A stretch of 64,000 nucleotides of DNA from Erigeron canadensis (lineage: Eukaryota > Streptophyta > Magnoliopsida > Asterales > Asteraceae), in contig NC_057765.1 of assembly GCF_010389155.1 (NCBI RefSeq), forward strand, positions 6,448,001 to 6,512,000, written 5' to 3'. The notes under the pieces were generated by a model, which did not search any database, was not told the origin of the DNA, and saw only the letters and a program-made list of their open reading frames with translations. Made by a program: the position numbers and the translations under genes. Below are positions 1-10,600 of this stretch, piece after piece. Position 1 is the stretch's first letter; every line of letters starts with the position of its first letter.

Positions 1-741
1 TGAACAGCCCCCAACTAAGCATCACCCTTGTATATTCTTGCTTTATTTGAGAAACATCTTATATTCTAATAATTTAATCTAATTTGATTCGAAATTTGAT
101 AGTGGTCTCCATCAAAACTAGAACAAGTGAATGAGGAAATGGTAAGCAAATGTTTGTCCATGATCGATGATGAAGATTGGCAGGCGTTGCAGCTATCAGC
201 TAGAAGAAACACGAACCACGTTATTATGTCAAAGATCTAGCTAATTATCAAATTAAGATCGAGCATTATTTTTTTATAATCATCTGTATCAACACATGCC
301 CAAAATGTGTTGGAATGTTTTATTGCTCATGGGATATGTAGATTTGCAAAGTGGAAAAGAGAAGTAATCAATAAATAAATCTGATAAACATTAACATGTA
401 ATTTTCTAAAAAATATTCACAATACTTACCTAAACGAGGTAGAATTTAAAACATATTCATTATTCTAACACACAAGGTGAAGTTAAAAGATTTAATATAG
501 AATTTGCATATATAATGCAAAGGATACATACAATATGTAATTGCATGGTCCCTCCTATGAAATTTTATTGTATGGAGCGACAAATCTACATTCCACTTCT
601 TATACAACTTGACATTTATTTTTTGTAGCTCATACAACTTGTTAGAATATGAATTTAGAGGTTTGTGATGTGAAAATACACCACAACTGTAGGCACAAAT
701 GCAAAATAATCGAGCAATACAAGAAAGCTTTCTCTAAATTT
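1..741. other. No gene seen; AT-rich flank
   Basis: I see no coding pattern, splice-linked exons or clear terminal repeats here. The short open frames have no recognisable protein character. It is ordinary AT-rich plant intergenic sequence. Confidence 0.5.
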
Positions 742-749
742 ATTATAGG

Positions 750-873
750 TAGGGATGTGCACGGGTCAAAACCCGGCCCGAACCGGCATGACCCGCGACC
801 CGCAATTGCATAAAAAATAGAAACGGTCGGTATGCAACGGGTCACGGGTTTTCGGGCTAAAAGCTCATCCTTA
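750..873. mobile_element. hAT-type MITE, 124 bp, with 8-bp target duplication
   Basis: The element begins TAGGGATGTGCA and ends AGCTCATCCTTA, imperfect terminal inverted repeats matching at about 9 of 12 positions. It is flanked on both sides by the perfect 8-bp direct repeat ATTATAGG (742-749 and 874-881). An 8-bp duplication is the signature of hAT transposition. The interior is GC-richer than its surroundings, contains several CCCGACCCG-like motifs and encodes nothing. Confidence 0.8.
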
Positions 874-881
874 ATTATAGG

Positions 882-1383
882 TATGCAACAATCATCATAC
901 ACTTGGAATAAAGCATTAAGATGTATAAAATCAAACTAAGACAAAAGAAAAATAGTATCACCACTTGAAATTCTGACTTCTGTTCCAACCGCTATAAATT
1001 AACAACTTATATCACCGACAGAAATTGACCCATATGTTGTGAAGCTTCTGTCCAAAAATATAGATGATCCAATAGTTCAATTTGAACGAATGAGATGTCT
1101 TGTAGACTGTTGTAGGTGAAAGATGGATTATCTAATCCAATCACTCCATTTTTGCTCTCTCTGTCAAGAATGTTTTAGTTAGATTAAAATTAACAGGTGT
1201 CATGTAAGGAATGCGTCAAATGTTGATAAAAAAAGGTCAATATCCTGTTTTAGTATAATGGTAGATAAAGTACTATACGTAGTGACAAAACAAAATTAAA
1301 AAGCCAACTTATCCAAGGGATTGGGAGCAAGGAGAGATTGGATGGAGGTGTGTATGTGTGACTATTTTCTATTTTTATTTTAG
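882..1383. other. No gene seen
   Basis: There is no coding signal. The right edge is where recognisable copia polymerase sequence begins abruptly, just after a TTTTATTTTAG string. Confidence 0.45.
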
Positions 1384-2232
1384 AGTTGTCGGATGCCAAT
1401 AAGGCAATAAGCACCAAAAATCTTTATGCTTGTGAGTTACTAAAGAAATTTGGAATGGGTAACTCCAATGGTGTTGTTACACCTATGAATACCGGTGAAA
1501 AGTTACGAGGTGAAGATTCGAGTCATAAGGTTGATGGAAAGAAATTTTGAAGTCTTGTAGGTAGGTTGCTGTATCTCACCAATACAAGACCTGAACTTGC
1601 ATTTTCTGTGGGATTCATTGCAAGGTACATGCAGATCAAAACCATCGGCACAACACTTTGGAGCTGCAAAGAGGATATTGAGGTATGTTGCTGCTACTAC
1701 TAACTATGGGTTATGGTATGAGAAGGGTGCAAAGGTTTGTTTGAAGGGATACATTGATAGTGATTGGGCAACATCAATTGATGATCGAAAAAGTATATCA
1801 GCACATGTTTTCTCTATCGGCAGTGAGGTTGTTTCATGGAGTTCAAAGAAGCAGCCTATTGTGGCTCTATCTTCTACCGAAGCGGAATATGTTGCATCTA
1901 ACAATGCGGCTTGCCAAGCAGTTTGGATGAGACAGTTAATGAAAGAGTTGGGGCATGAACACGTAGAAGCAACAGAAGTGATGCGTGACAATAAGTCAGC
2001 TATTTTCTTATCCAAAAATCCAGCCCTTCACAACAGGAGCAAGCATATTGATATAAAATTTCATTATATAAGAAGTCTTATGGCTTCGAATCAGGTGGTG
2101 CTTAAGTCATGCTATACAGAAGAGCAACTGGCTGATGTGTTAACAAAGCCTCTTGGTACTAATCGGTTTCGTCTCCTTCGAGAAAAGTTGGGTGTTCAGG
2201 TGTTTGAGTTAAAGGAGGGTATTGGAAAGTAA
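1384..2232 (+). pseudogene. Ty1/copia pol fragment (end of RT plus RNase H)
   Basis: The conceptual product is the C-terminal third of a copia polyprotein. It starts in the RT thumb/connection (LLKKFGMGNSNGVVTPM, then LTNTRPELAFSVGFIARYMQ) and continues through RNase H. RNase H motifs visible are DSDWA, SSTEAEYVA, RDNKSAI, KHIDIKFHYIR and the usual tail QLADVLTKPL. It is broken by an in-frame TGA after GKKF at about 1548 and by a frameshift near 1635; the last 211 codons (1597-2232) are open. Everything 5' of about 1384 (gag, protease, integrase, most of RT) is missing, so this is a dead fragment. Confidence 0.9.
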
Positions 2233-2390
2233 TTCAAATAAGTCATGACCATTGGGTTTCCAGTTATGCACGTTTAATAAAGTGGGCCGGGGTGTTTAGG
2301 TGTTTGAATTAAAGGAGGGTATTGGAAAGTAATTCAAACAAGTCATGACCATTGGGTTTCCAGTTATGCACGTTTAATAAAGTGGGCCGA
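2191..2390 (+). repeat. 100-bp tandem duplication across the pol end, PPT and LTR start
   Basis: Positions 2191-2290 and 2291-2390 are the same 100 bp repeated head to tail, with about four substitutions. The unit contains the last pol codons, the purine tract AAAGGAGGG and the first part of the LTR. Confidence 0.9.
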
Positions 2391-2586
2391 GTCTCATGCA
2401 CAATCCCTGAAGATTTGGCTTTTTAGTTATTTCCTTTATTTACTACTTGTTTGTTATTTGTTATCTCTGCACGTTTCTTTTCTGTTATGTACTTGTGGCT
2501 ATATATAGCCTTAGTTTTTATCAATGAAAGTATCCTAAATAATTGAAAGTACTTTATTGTGTGTTTGACTATAATCTGTTCTATCA
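2320..2586 (+). mobile_element. Copia LTR shared by pol and gag remnants
   Basis: This segment follows a polypurine tract (2311-2319) and ends CTATCA three bases before a tRNA-Met-type primer binding site. A TATA-like CTATATATAG lies near 2500. The start reads TATTGG rather than the usual TGTTGG, so its first bases may be mutated. The sense-strand order is pol, LTR, PBS, gag. Confidence 0.7.
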
Positions 2587-2589
2587 GTG

Positions 2590-2602
2590 TGGTATCAAAG
2601 CC
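2590..2602 (+). other. Retrotransposon primer binding site (tRNA-Met type)
   Basis: TGGTATCAAAGCC lies three bases after the LTR end. It matches the initiator tRNA-Met complement used by most plant copia elements (TGGTATCAGAGC) with one change. Confidence 0.8.
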
Positions 2603-2665
2603 AGGCTGGTTCCGAAATCACAACCTCTCTCAACTCCTCTGATCACCAAATAAGTCACAATCCTC

Positions 2666-2833
2666 ATGGCTCCTAACAATCCCACCAGAGTTCCTACGAC
2701 TCCCCTTCCTATCTTTAAGGGGGATGGGTATGAATTCTGGAAAATTCGTATGAAAACAATCCTCATGTCTCATGATCTTTGGGACTTTGTGGCAAGTGGG
2801 TTCAATGAAACCAATGGAGACAGGGTTCAATAA
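2666..2833 (+). pseudogene. Truncated copia gag N-terminus
   Basis: An ATG 64 bp after the PBS opens a 55-codon frame. Its start (MAPNNPTRVPTTPLPIFKG) and the following YEFWKIRMKTIL motif are typical of copia gag proteins. The frame ends at TAA in sequence that no longer looks like gag, so the element was cut here. The rest of this retrotransposon is not downstream. Confidence 0.7.
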
Positions 2834-3073
2834 ACATACATCTTTATTTGAAATTATAAAAAATACATTCGAGTTGTTTTTATATTTTTTGTAAAAATAT
2901 GTTACTCAAAACAAGTCCTTTTTTTAAAGTTATTGTAATAATTTGAAATAAAAAATGGTTATTCAAATGATTATCTATATTCAGACATTTATAAAAACAA
3001 ACAGTTATCATCATCCAGATTTCAACGATAACTACTTAGAAAAAACAAACGGGGCCTTACAATAATAGAAGGA

Positions 3074-3125
3074 CTAGCATGGTACCCGCGCGTTGCAGCG
3101 GATACCGTTGATAGGACTTCTCATA
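3074..3125 (-). mobile_element. Helitron 3' terminus (minus strand)
   Basis: Read on the minus strand, the segment contains CCGCTGCAACGCGCGGG, a short palindrome-like stretch, followed eleven bases later by CTAG and a host T. A GC-rich hairpin about 10 nt before CTRR, inserted before T, is the Helitron 3' signature. Similar ends occur at 12695 and 25367. The 5' end of this copy, at a higher coordinate, could not be placed. Confidence 0.65.
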
Positions 3126-3447
3126 TCGCGATTACCAAAACAATATAACTGAACAATCAATTGAGCAAGATCCTACGCTGGATAACGTATTAACCTTCAT
3201 GCCATAATTGAAATTGCTAAAACTGGTCATGGTTTCAAGTTTTATCAGTTGTAACCTATATTTGGACTATATTTGTATTATATACATTGAGCATACACAT
3301 GTCAACAAATTTTGCAATTTACTCTTTTGATTAGGAGACAAAATATTTAAATATTCATATTAAACCAATTCTCTGAATAAGTAGCATACATTGTCTGGTA
3401 AAAAAGTATACACTATTTTCTTTCTTTATATGCACGCCGTCCATCTC

Positions 3448-3540
3448 TAAGTCTTTTAACTCGAAATAATTTTTCAAAATAAGTCTCTAACTCAAAATAG
3501 TTTTTCAAAATAAGTCTCTAACTCAAAATAATTTTTCAAA
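3448..3540 (+). repeat. 31-bp tandem repeat, three units
   Basis: Three head-to-tail units of the type TAAGTCTCTAACTCAAAATA plus TTTTTCAAAA lie here; the first is the most diverged. Confidence 0.8.
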
Positions 3541-3544
3541 CTTT

Positions 3545-4966
3545 TTTAAGCTAAATAGTCAATGAGACGTTGTTGACCCGTCTACTGCGCTACTTGCAAT
3601 TTATCCGTTGGTTGAATGACAAAATGATCAACGATCTTAACTGTATTTAGAGGATCCTGATGAAAAGCATTTGCCCTCCAGTTGCTCGAAGCTTTTCTAT
3701 GGTGGCTTGTCGGCTGCAGCAATTTCGCCTCATTTTCCCGCTCGGGATTTAGCTTCCATTCCTATAGAACCTACATATTAGAATGTTTATCAGCCATGCA
3801 AGAGATGAATGTCAAATATACAAATCTAATGTTTAGATGTGGCAAAAAGGATGGTCTAGTAGGGAAATGGGTCAAACCGGTCATTCTTAACGGGCTAACT
3901 TATTTAAATACCATTGAAGAGTAAAATATGAGTACTACTATAGTGTTATAAGTAATACTTACAAAAAAAAATTATCGATGCTATATACCACCGTATGAAT
4001 GTTAAGCCCAAGTATCATATATGGCTGCACCTCTCGTGAGAGTGAAATCATCTCATTCTTGCATATGTTGCTCCATGTCACGGCAATAACCTCATTATTG
4101 CACAAGAAATCAATTTTACACAAGTGAAAAAAGAAAATGGTACCAAATTTATAAAAATCGAATCTCTGGAACACCAAAAGTGGACATGAGATACTTAATA
4201 CATGAGATACCCGACACGTAGGGTTAGAAAAGGGCTTACTTTCCACTGATCTGTACCATTTATATAATGTGTGATGACCCGAAGTAGCCAAAAGGTTATG
4301 TTGAACGCATAATTCAACACCTAATTCCATAAGTAGGATGAGAATTAAAGTGGCTGTAAGGTGTGCTGAAACATGCAGAACTCTGATTACTACTTTTCTT
4401 TTTTGTGACATTTTAGAAGGAACAAATGATATTGCAACTACTAACCGTAACATGGCACCCCACAGATGACACATATGATTGCCCAAGCATGTACATAAAA
4501 GCATCCCACACAAACCTAAAAAAGCTCCTAACATGGCCCGTAAATGTATCGTTTTTCTTTAAGATATGGCCAAGGTTGCATTACGACAAAACTATAAGGA
4601 AGTATTCTCGGTCTTTAAGTACAGGTTAATGAGAATATTAACATAATATATACCTGTGGGAACATTGAAAAGGCCAATATGAAGTAAATGAACCCGCCAA
4701 TAAAATCAAACTGCCAGTTTTTCTTTCAGAACTTCAAGATATTACCAAGAGCAATATGCAACTCTAAATTATTCAGGCCTTTTAACTATTTCAACACTAA
4801 ATCACATTGTTTTATGAAACAAAAGAGGCACTTGGTGAGTTACCTCTCGACTGCAATTGACAACACCAATTTAGAACATAAGACCATTTATACTAATTAT
4901 AATACCGCAATATAGAATATAAAGAACCAAACAATGCATAGATTGTAATTTAGTATAACTCGATTA
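3545..4966. other. No confident gene; long antisense frame of unknown nature
   Basis: A 191-codon open frame on the minus strand (3959-4534) and shorter plus-strand frames occur here. None matches a family I recognise, and none shows linked exons with convincing splice sites. A decayed gene is possible but I cannot support one. Confidence 0.35.
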
Positions 4967-4974
4967 ATCTAATA

Positions 4975-5649
4975 CATAGTTGTTAAAAGCCATGGCATTG
5001 TGCGCCTAGGTCCTAGGCGCAGGAGATTTTCAGCTAATCGCATCTGATTCCTAAGCCCAAGGCCCATAAGTTTAAGCGAGTTTTTTGGGAATCAGATTTA
5101 ACTTAAATGGTAGTCAACGGTCAAACCTGACTGGATATGTCTCAAAATGGGTATGAAAAAAAGATCTTGTGGCCGGAGATGAAGAAATCCATACATCACG
5201 GAGGAGAAGATGTACAGAAATGATGATGAAGTATAGGAGGGGATACTTGTTGATTTGACAGATGGATATGGAGGCGCACAAAAACCCTAGAGTAATAGAA
5301 AGAAAGTAGTACTTTTTTGTTTTTCCAACGCCTTCTTTTCTTTTAGTGTATAAAAGGTTAGAGTAAATGCTAACAGATGGGCTTTTAACCCAACATTAAG
5401 CCCATGAAAGTATGAAATAAGAACCTATAGTTTTTTTAATATACAATTTAGCCCATTAACTTTAATAAACATGTCATTAATACTAAACAATTAACAATAT
5501 TTGTGAATATTGGTTGAATAATGTCATTTTCTTTGTTTTACTTAAAGTGCGTTTTTTCTGCTCAGTCCCGCGCTTTTTTTGCGTATCTCACCTAGGCCAC
5601 ATTTAGTTCCTTTGCGCATTGAGTGCGCCTCGCGCCCTTAACAACTATG
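4975..5649. mobile_element. hAT-type non-autonomous element, 675 bp
   Basis: The ends are perfect 12-bp inverted repeats, CATAGTTGTTAA and TTAACAACTATG. The flanks are the perfect 8-bp duplication ATCTAATA (4967-4974 and 5650-5657). Subterminal regions are rich in GCGCC/GGCGC motifs (such as CCTAGGCGC), also in inverted orientation. No transposase is encoded. Confidence 0.88.
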
Positions 5650-6492
5650 ATCTAATATATTAAGAAAAAAAGAACCATCTCCTAGATTTTGAAAACCTTA
5701 CCATCTAGCAAGTGCACCTGTTGCTCCATGACTTGTAACCCAACCTCAGTTCAGTTTTTCACCATGCACGCAACTTGTATCCCGTTGGAATAAAGAAACC
5801 ATTTCATCAAATCACTTTAAAATTACATTCTTGTTATTCAAGATATACTTCTTTCCTTCTCGACTAAGTTCGGGATCCTCACTTGGTGAACTATGAGCCT
5901 AGATGAAATTCAAACTCACAACTATAAGTTGCACTAAAGTTTTATTTATGACTTCATATAGATGAAACTCAATACACACATATACGTGTATCAAAAAAAC
6001 TTACCACATCAAATTAAAACGTGAAACGTTAATGGTAAAAATTACATGAACGTATTGGTTCAAGAAACTGAATAATGGAGGGAACTTGAACCACATACCA
6101 ATCTAAGTTTAAAAAACGGATACAGATTGATGGATAAAGGAAAAACAAAAAAAAATATGAAGGAATTCGGAGCATGAGAAAAATATGAAATATATACCTA
6201 TAGTGACAGAACACTATTGCTATATTTCTTCACTCCATCTTCTTTTCCCCAATCCCTCAACTTCCTGGATAAAAAACAGTATTCATTTGAGCATGTAAAT
6301 AACTTTGCTTAGTAAAGAAAAAGACTTGAAAACCCTAAAACAAACTCAGTCAACTTAAACTCAACCTAAAATTAAAACCTCGAAACCCCAAAACGAACAA
6401 TCAAACACAAAGAGGAACCCAACCTAAATGAATCTTGTACACACGAAATAAGAGCTCCTAAAATTCCAATGGGTGTCTAAAACCTGCAAAAG

Positions 6493-6549
<57 letters not shown>
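6493..6549 (+). repeat. (AAT)n microsatellite
   Basis: This is an uninterrupted run of about 19 AAT/ATA triplets. Confidence 0.95.
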
Positions 6550-7081
6550 GCAAGATGACAATAGAAATCTCACCCATTTACCCTTTTTTGATCAAGATGA
6601 AAAAAAATTAAAAATGAAATAAGCTTTTGATATGTAGTATCAATAATTTAGGCAAAATAAAATTATAATAAAAAAATCTGACCACCGTGGATACAGATGA
6701 ATCGAATATGGGTCAACCCTACCCGTTTTGATCTATGAGGCAACTTACCTGCAGTAAGTAATCATTTGCACCCATGAAAACAATTAACACATGGCTAATC
6801 ATTTGCATCAGATTCATTAGTCTTGCAGTAATTTTCGTGGCCATCCATCCATTCTTTAAAACATCCATCATCAACAATTCTAATTAACAAACATAAAATT
6901 ATCATTATCCCTAAATCTTTATACATACTACAGATCGATGTATAAAAGTATATATACATAGGGTGTATATAACATATGACATGAAAAAAAAAGAAAAAGA
7001 AAACAGTAGGGTGTAAAAGAAATCATACCTTTTGATGGCGGTGTATATATCGATCTGCAGTATGGTGTATATATAACAGAT

Positions 7082-7141
7082 GACATAACTCTATCGATTT
7101 TGATGGCGGTGGACATAACTCTATCGATTTTGATGGCGGTG
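7082..7141 (+). repeat. 30-bp perfect tandem duplication
   Basis: GACATAACTCTATCG followed by ATTTTGATGGCGGTG is present twice, head to tail, without a mismatch. A third partial copy (TTTTGATGGCGGTG) lies near 7030. Confidence 0.9.
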
Positions 7142-7614
7142 GCGATGGCAAATCATTTGCTGGTACATATCGATGAGGGAGAGACATGGGGAAGGGGTAG
7201 ATTTGAGTGATCGATCAATTTAAGTTTTTTTTTTTGTGTGTTTCTAACAGAGGAACTGAGGAAGTGATTGAGACAAAGGTTTTTTTTTCCAGTAATGGAG
7301 GGTAGTTTAGTTCAACTGGGTCGAATTGAGTGTAAATATAAGGGGTATAGCCAATCTGTTTTATAAGGGGTATAGATATAGATATAGATAATAGTAAAAA
7401 AAATATTTCTACCGACTGTGCTAAAATCGTTACTTTGGGAGGTAAAATAATACTTCCCACGTTATTATTACGCAACTCGGTCACCGGCTATGGACGCCAG
7501 TCATATATCATACATATATGATGATGATCTATATATATAGCATCAGAATCAGAAAAAAAGAAAAATATAGGGGCGCTTGAAAATATATACATATATACTG
7601 GTATACATATAAAC

Positions 7615-10600
7615 ATGCATCCCCGGAAAGAACTTTGCCGGAACTTCCAGCGTGGCTAGTAAGCTCATCTTCTTCCGTTTATTTCTCATTGTTTTATTCT
7701 TGTTTAGGGTTTTAACATTTTTTTTCTATCAAAAATTAAAACCCGTGTTAAAAATCTCAACTTTTTAATAACCCAATATATTTTCCTTGTTATAAACTTG
7801 TCCACATTCTTATTTAGGGTTTATTAAAACATGGATTTTTTTTTTGTTTGTTTGGTTTATAATTAATGTTTGACTAAGATAAATAAGCATCAATTTTGTC
7901 TCTATGCATGATAATATTATTGTATATAGTTTCTTGTTATAAGTTTGAATTTTTTGATTTGGGTTTATCTATATATATTGGAGGGTGTTTAAGATTGTGT
8001 TTTTAAAACTTAAACAGTCATGTTTATGGTTTTTGAATTTTTAAGACCAAATTTTGTTTAGTTTGTTTTTGTGGTTAAGATATACTTGGTAACAATGATA
8101 CATTCGAAATCGTTTCTTTGAGGGAAGTTTGATTCTTAAACTGGAGTTGTATAGAGTGTTTGCTTTTGTGGTCAAGCTTTATTTAGTAAACATAATATGA
8201 CTACATCGCTTGGATTGTGTAGATTGTTCACTTGTTGGTGTAACAATTCGATTTATTTACACTGTTTTATCTTTTTGTATAGCTGTCAATATGGCGAACG
8301 TTGCAGATTTCTTCATGCTAGTCAACAACAGCAAGCAAAGCCAAACCCTTTTGGACTTGGTACACAAAGCAGTTTAACGTTTCCGAATACTAATAGTTCT
8401 CAACCTCAAAAACCCAATCCGTTTGGGTTCGGTGTTAAGAATAATAGCCAAACCACATTTAACTCTAATCAGTTCAAGGTTTACTCTGCTAACTTTTATA
8501 TTTCTGTAGTTATGTTTATCTACGTTGTCAGTTTTCATCTCGTTTGTTTCAGATTTTTCTTCTCGTTGATGACTTTCTAACATGTTTTGTTGATTAGCCT
8601 GGTGAAAATAAGTGGAGTCGATTTGGCCCAACAAATGCTCCAGCCTCACAAAAAGAGGATAAGCAGTCTTCGGCACTTAACCACGTGTAAGAATCTAGTC
8701 AACTGTTTTTATGCCTTTCTTTCATTCTATGTCTGTTGCGGTTACTGACTGAGTCAGGTTTTGATGTTTTGAAGGTGCACAGATTCAGAGTCCTGCAAGA
8801 GTCAAATTGCTGAAGATCTTAAAAATGAGAAACCAGTTTGGAAACTTACATGTTACGGTCACTCTAGAAAGTATTATGTTCTTCATCTTCCATATCAAAG
8901 TTAATGCGAATTCTAGTCTAATGCTATGGTTAAATCATAATGTCATGATAATCTATTCACTTTGTTAGCAAAACACCAACAAGTATTTTTGCCAAAGCTA
9001 GTTGCTGTTGGGTATTCAGATGAAACTCAATTAAATATGTAGAGAGATCAACAAAATTCTAGGTAAACAAAAATAGTCTTTGACGTATACCTTCTACGGA
9101 AAACTCCTGGGTAGACTGTGTTGACTAGAAGTCATATCAATAGTGTTTTTAACGTAGTATACATGTTGATATGACACTGGTGTCACTGAGCTTATGTTTG
9201 ACATTCATCCCATGTCATGGTCTTAGATAATCTGGAGGTCAAGGGGTGAGGTATAGTGCTTTGGGCTCATGGTATTTTCATTGACGCAGTTTATGAAATT
9301 ATGTTTTTGTATATGTGTAGCCCTCATAACCTTGTCAGGTTTGATCGCTGTTTTGAAACTGAGTATCTGATTACTATGATTTGAAATGGCAAGAATCAAT
9401 TCTTAATGTTTGGACAAAAAGACCTTGAATAGATCAAATAATCAGTTTCGTATGAGCTAGGTACAAATGAAAGTTATCTTTGTGTACAGCAAATAGGCAT
9501 ATTATTCCTTTTCCATAAGATGATACAAAATTTGATATGTGAGATCGTTAATGGAAGTTAATATGGAAACAGTACATATCCATGTAATATATTAGGCATA
9601 GAGTAAACACATGCTTTCAATCTGGTTGTTTTCAAGTTTGGTAATGCATGTCATTGTTCTTCAAATTTCTTTTCTACAGAGGAATGCAATAATGTAACCT
9701 GAAACTTTCTGTTTTGTTTTTAGTGGCCCTTGTGACATTGTTGGAGATATTAGCTATGAAGAATTACGAGCTGTTGCATATGATGAAGTTAAACGTGGGA
9801 CGGGCATTCAGTCGATTGTAAGTTTATTAAGAACTACACAATCATTCTATTTTTTGCATCCCTTTTCTTCTAAGATTAGAGATGGCAAATTTGACCCATT
9901 TGCTTATGAATGGGTCAAACGGGCGAAAGAGCTACCCAGTGTGTCTTTTTGTTGACGCATACGACCTTCTGTATCATTTTCTCTAGTTTTGATGATCATG
10001 GTCGTAATGATACAGTTTTTGTAACCACAGTTAAGGCATCAATTTGCTGTAAGAATAGGACAAAATAGTGTTCCGGGTCAATCAATTTTTTTACAACCCG
10101 GTGACTCTGTATGTTCAAGTTTGGGTCTATCTCAACCCTCACTAATAATGACCCGCTTTGACTCGAGTTTGTTTTACTGGTTACCCAACCTGCCCATTTG
10201 TTGCCTTTAAAGATCATGGTAGTCAAATTTAGCTATAGTCTTTACTCTCTAATATAATAAGTTTAATTATCTGTTTCCATGCCATATATCATCTTGTCAA
10301 CAGAATTCACATGTATACAGGTGGAGAGAGAGAGGAGCTTACTTAGTTCCAAGTTGATTGAATTTGAAAATCTACTTCGTAATCCCTACCCACCTCCACA
10401 AAATTCAACCCTTACTACCCAAAATGCCTTTCCCAGAACTAATGTCCCTTCTTCGGCTCCGGGTTTCAACCAAGTGGGTACAAACTTCAATTCTGGAGCT
10501 AATACAAATTTATTCTCTCAAACAATGCAAAATATAGGCCCAACTCCGGTTACAAGTTTCAGTCAATTGAATACAAGTTTTCAAATGAGGCAAGTATTTC

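Larger units (their letters stand above)
5658..7614. other. Intergenic region upstream of the zinc-finger gene
   Basis: It holds a trinucleotide microsatellite (6493-6549), TA-rich stretches and a 30-bp tandem duplication (7082-7141). No protein gene is recognisable. The last few hundred bases should include the promoter of the downstream gene, but only generic TATATATA strings are visible (for example near 7530). Confidence 0.45.

Noticed and set aside
3682..3924. 80-codon plus-strand frame
   Set aside because: No family resemblance and no support from neighbouring exons.
3959..4534. 191-codon minus-strand open frame as a membrane protein gene
   Set aside because: No recognisable family, no linked exons and odd composition; more likely a chance frame in relic DNA.
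6493..6549. CRISPR-like or other regular repeat array
   Set aside because: It is an ordinary trinucleotide microsatellite, and the window is eukaryotic.
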